A stretch of DNA of 64,000 nt from Trichodelitschia bisporula (Eukaryota > Ascomycota > Dothideomycetes > Phaeotrichales > Phaeotrichaceae): positions 2,836 to 66,835 of the forward strand of contig ML996689.1 in the NCBI GenBank assembly GCA_010356995.1. Reading direction: 5' to 3'. Positions 63,401-64,000 of the stretch are shown in pieces. A program made the translations under genes and the position numbers. Each line of letters begins with the position of its first letter. The stretch's first letter is position 1. Under the pieces are notes generated by a model that saw only the letters and a program-made list of their open reading frames with translations, did no database searches and was not told the DNA's origin.

Positions 63401-64000
63401 TCTCGCCGCATCGCGGAATTCATCCAAATTCGCAATGCGCTCGCCGAACCGTGCAGGGTCATGCTCCTCCGTCTCAAAAGCAGTGACTTCAGCCTCGAGC
63501 TCCTTCGTCGAGCGATACCCCTGTTTGCGCAGGGACGGAGCCGTGACGCGGAAGCGCTTCTTCCAGTACGCGGCTAGGTACTTGAGCAGGCGGAGGAGCG
63601 GGTTAGGGCCTGAGGGCGCCGGTGCCGCCAGGCCTTTGCCCTTGTCCTTCTTCTTTATCGCGGGCGCGGGCTCTAGCGTTGCTTTCCATTTTGCAACTTC
63701 GGCCTGCATGCCCGCCCCCAGGCCGTCTACGAGCGACTTTTGTACCTCCGCGTCCGAAATCCAGGAATTGCGGATCGCGTTATGCCACAGCAGGTAGAGG
63801 ACGTGCAGGCGGTGGGTCTGCACGCGGATGTACCGCTCTACTTTCGTCGGGCCCTTGCGGCCAGTTGTTGAGAAATCGTCTACCACGCCGGTGCCGGCTG
63901 TGAATGTGATTTCGAGGTCGCCGGAGGGCTCGGGGCCTTCGATGGCGGGAGCTAGCGCGTCTTCCCAGTCTTCTTCCTCCTCGCTGTCTGCGGCTGGTTT
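60437..64000 (-). CDS. rad4: Rad4/XPC nucleotide excision repair protein (N-terminus off window)
   Basis: One open frame runs from the right edge to 60437, at least 1187 residues. After an acidic start (ADSEEEEDWEDALAPA) come the transglutaminase-like fold (HRLHVLYLLWHNAIRNSWIS ... DVSAQLFTALLRGLGIEARLV) and KFPTYWTEVLSPVSNIYYPV. The beta-hairpin domains follow: YLKKHVWPGKTRGMRLP, then YVLERHLRREEALQ and PVYLRKDVVPCKSVETWHKE (BHD1), then EWIIPPPIVGGRIPKNAYGN and MVPEGAVHVP (BHD3). Rad4 with Rad23 finds helix-distorting DNA lesions in the nucleus and starts nucleotide excision repair. The C-terminal 380 residues are an unusual low-complexity extension with about seven (V/I)PDSE(D/E/G)E-like motifs and a PKAKPV-type tandem. 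Yeast Rad4 is about 754 residues, so the tail makes this protein exceptionally long. Confidence 0.93.
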   Translation of the reverse strand, partial: KPAADSEEEEDWEDALAPAIEGPEPSGDLEITFTAGTGVVDDFSTTGRKGPTKVERYIRVQTHRLHVLYLLWHNAIRNSWISDAEVQKSLVDGLGAGMQAEVAKWKATLEPAPAIKKKDKGKGLAAPAPSGPNPLLRLLKYLAAYWKKRFRVTAPSLRKQGYRSTKELEAEVTAFETEEHDPARFGERIANLDEFRDAARRCEGSRDVSAQLFTALLRGLGIEARLVASLQPVGFGWTKTEEAGPRKPPVKPVEVHEESEAPPKKRAKRAAPKTSAGSSSRPVRPTRRSERGTLSAPMSLGDESSDLSTAPDSGSEADADSDADSDSAVSVHVTPRKQASVSYDRDLKFPTYWTEVLSPVSNIYYPVSTLLAPTVATNPEHLALFEPRGGPAEKAKQVIAYVVAYSPDGTAKDVTVRYLKKHVWPGKTRGMRLPPIKIPIFNKLGRAIRFEQLDWFKRVMGGYTRHPQKRTLADDIEDATDLQRVAPVRAPKNVTDEPESLTAFKASGKYVLERHLRREEALQRGVKPVRDFVVKKASTKDGKKVPEVREPVYLRKDVVPCKSVETWHKEGRAIREAEQPLKWVPYRAVTTARRRELAEAERASGEKSLQGLYGLGQTEWIIPPPIVGGRIPKNAYGNIDVYVPSMVPEGAVHVPLRGTGKLCRRMGIDYAEACTGFEFGGRRAVPVLTGVVVAAEHEDALIEAWEEEERRKQEREDKKREQMLLGLWRKFCLGLRVMDRVRKEYGDQDGNLPEAMNPFVKKGLGGARPVVEGQVEDGGLGPREEGGFFAPGEEQEGGGFFTAGDEHEAGGFLPAGEGEEHHHELEIDHQHEDKDGGEKVKSKYPFTPTSLQSLQSLHIQQTPDDEVTKGDSELSSPAETPDVPASRKPRKSTGKKPRKAAIPDSEDEDEDLSMPDIPAAVPAARKQRKSTTKKSRKVAIRDSEDEDEDLLMAGDVPASVPSPPVRRSRRSAGAAAVAAMRKAAVPDTEDEDDVMDDGEDIMSDVHPPASSPQRRSRRMTRDPVRDSKEEVEEAEPVVPTRAPVPDSEDEMELEDSPEVAKRAPGPVPDSEGETEDLAPEPEPEPFKRTTRRARGVVVIVPKAKPVPKAKPVAKARAVPKARPIPKAKAVPDSEEEEEVVVEDVAPEPPKRRATRRSTGKRGKRLAADAEDAEGSGSEVVSRYWGKK

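Overview
The window is nuclear DNA of a filamentous ascomycete (Pezizomycotina). The evidence is many small GT-AG introns of about 40-65 bp, CT-rich leaders before start codons, two Zn2Cys6 regulators, an HsbA-type wall protein, a fungal NLR, secreted S28 and M28 proteases, and a minus-strand tRNA-Leu with an anticodon-loop intron. Class and order cannot be fixed from the sequence. Gene density is low (about 20 supportable protein genes in 64 kb), with long GC-rich stretches in which I see no gene.

Layout. 0-2.7 kb: an NLR (alpha/beta hydrolase, NB-ARC, TPR), cut by the left edge. 5.4-9 kb: an M28 aminopeptidase, a YjbQ/UPF0047 protein and an arginine-rich protein. 10-11.3 kb: an unusual gene built from six tandem exons, each encoding one four-cysteine module. 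12.8-13.5 kb: a bZIP factor. 16.8-22.6 kb: an iron-containing alcohol dehydrogenase (maleylacetate reductase type), an Rkm5-like methyltransferase and a divergently transcribed long-chain acyl-CoA synthetase. 23-27.3 kb: a probable mitochondrial protein, a 34-bp-arm palindrome and an S28 peptidase. 27.9-30.7 kb: a P-loop NTPase and a doubtful Thr-tract gene. 30.8-33.6 kb: an Rrn11/TAF1A-like Pol I factor and a RING-H2 protein, divergent. 36.6-39 kb: a Zn2Cys6 factor. 41.2-43.3 kb: a cluster of unrecognised multi-exon small genes including a 0.66-kb tandem duplication. 43.8-50.5 kb: an intracellular LysM protein, tRNA-Leu(AAG), a small codon-biased protein and a Nudix hydrolase with a Gly-Ala tail. 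52.2-58.1 kb: a FarA/CTF1-alpha-like regulator followed by an HsbA-like secreted protein. 59-60 kb: decayed coding remnants. 60.4-64 kb: Rad4/XPC, cut by the right edge.

Most genes look like unrelated housekeeping or secretion functions. Two possible functional links are fatty-acid/polyester use (acyl-CoA synthetase, FarA-like regulator, HsbA-like surface protein) and extracellular peptide breakdown (M28 and S28). The most original feature is the tandem-exon cysteine-module gene at 9964-11312: its introns are as conserved as its exons, and modules alternate in two types, suggesting duplication of a two-exon unit. No CRISPR, rRNA, LTR retroelement or intact transposase gene was recognised.
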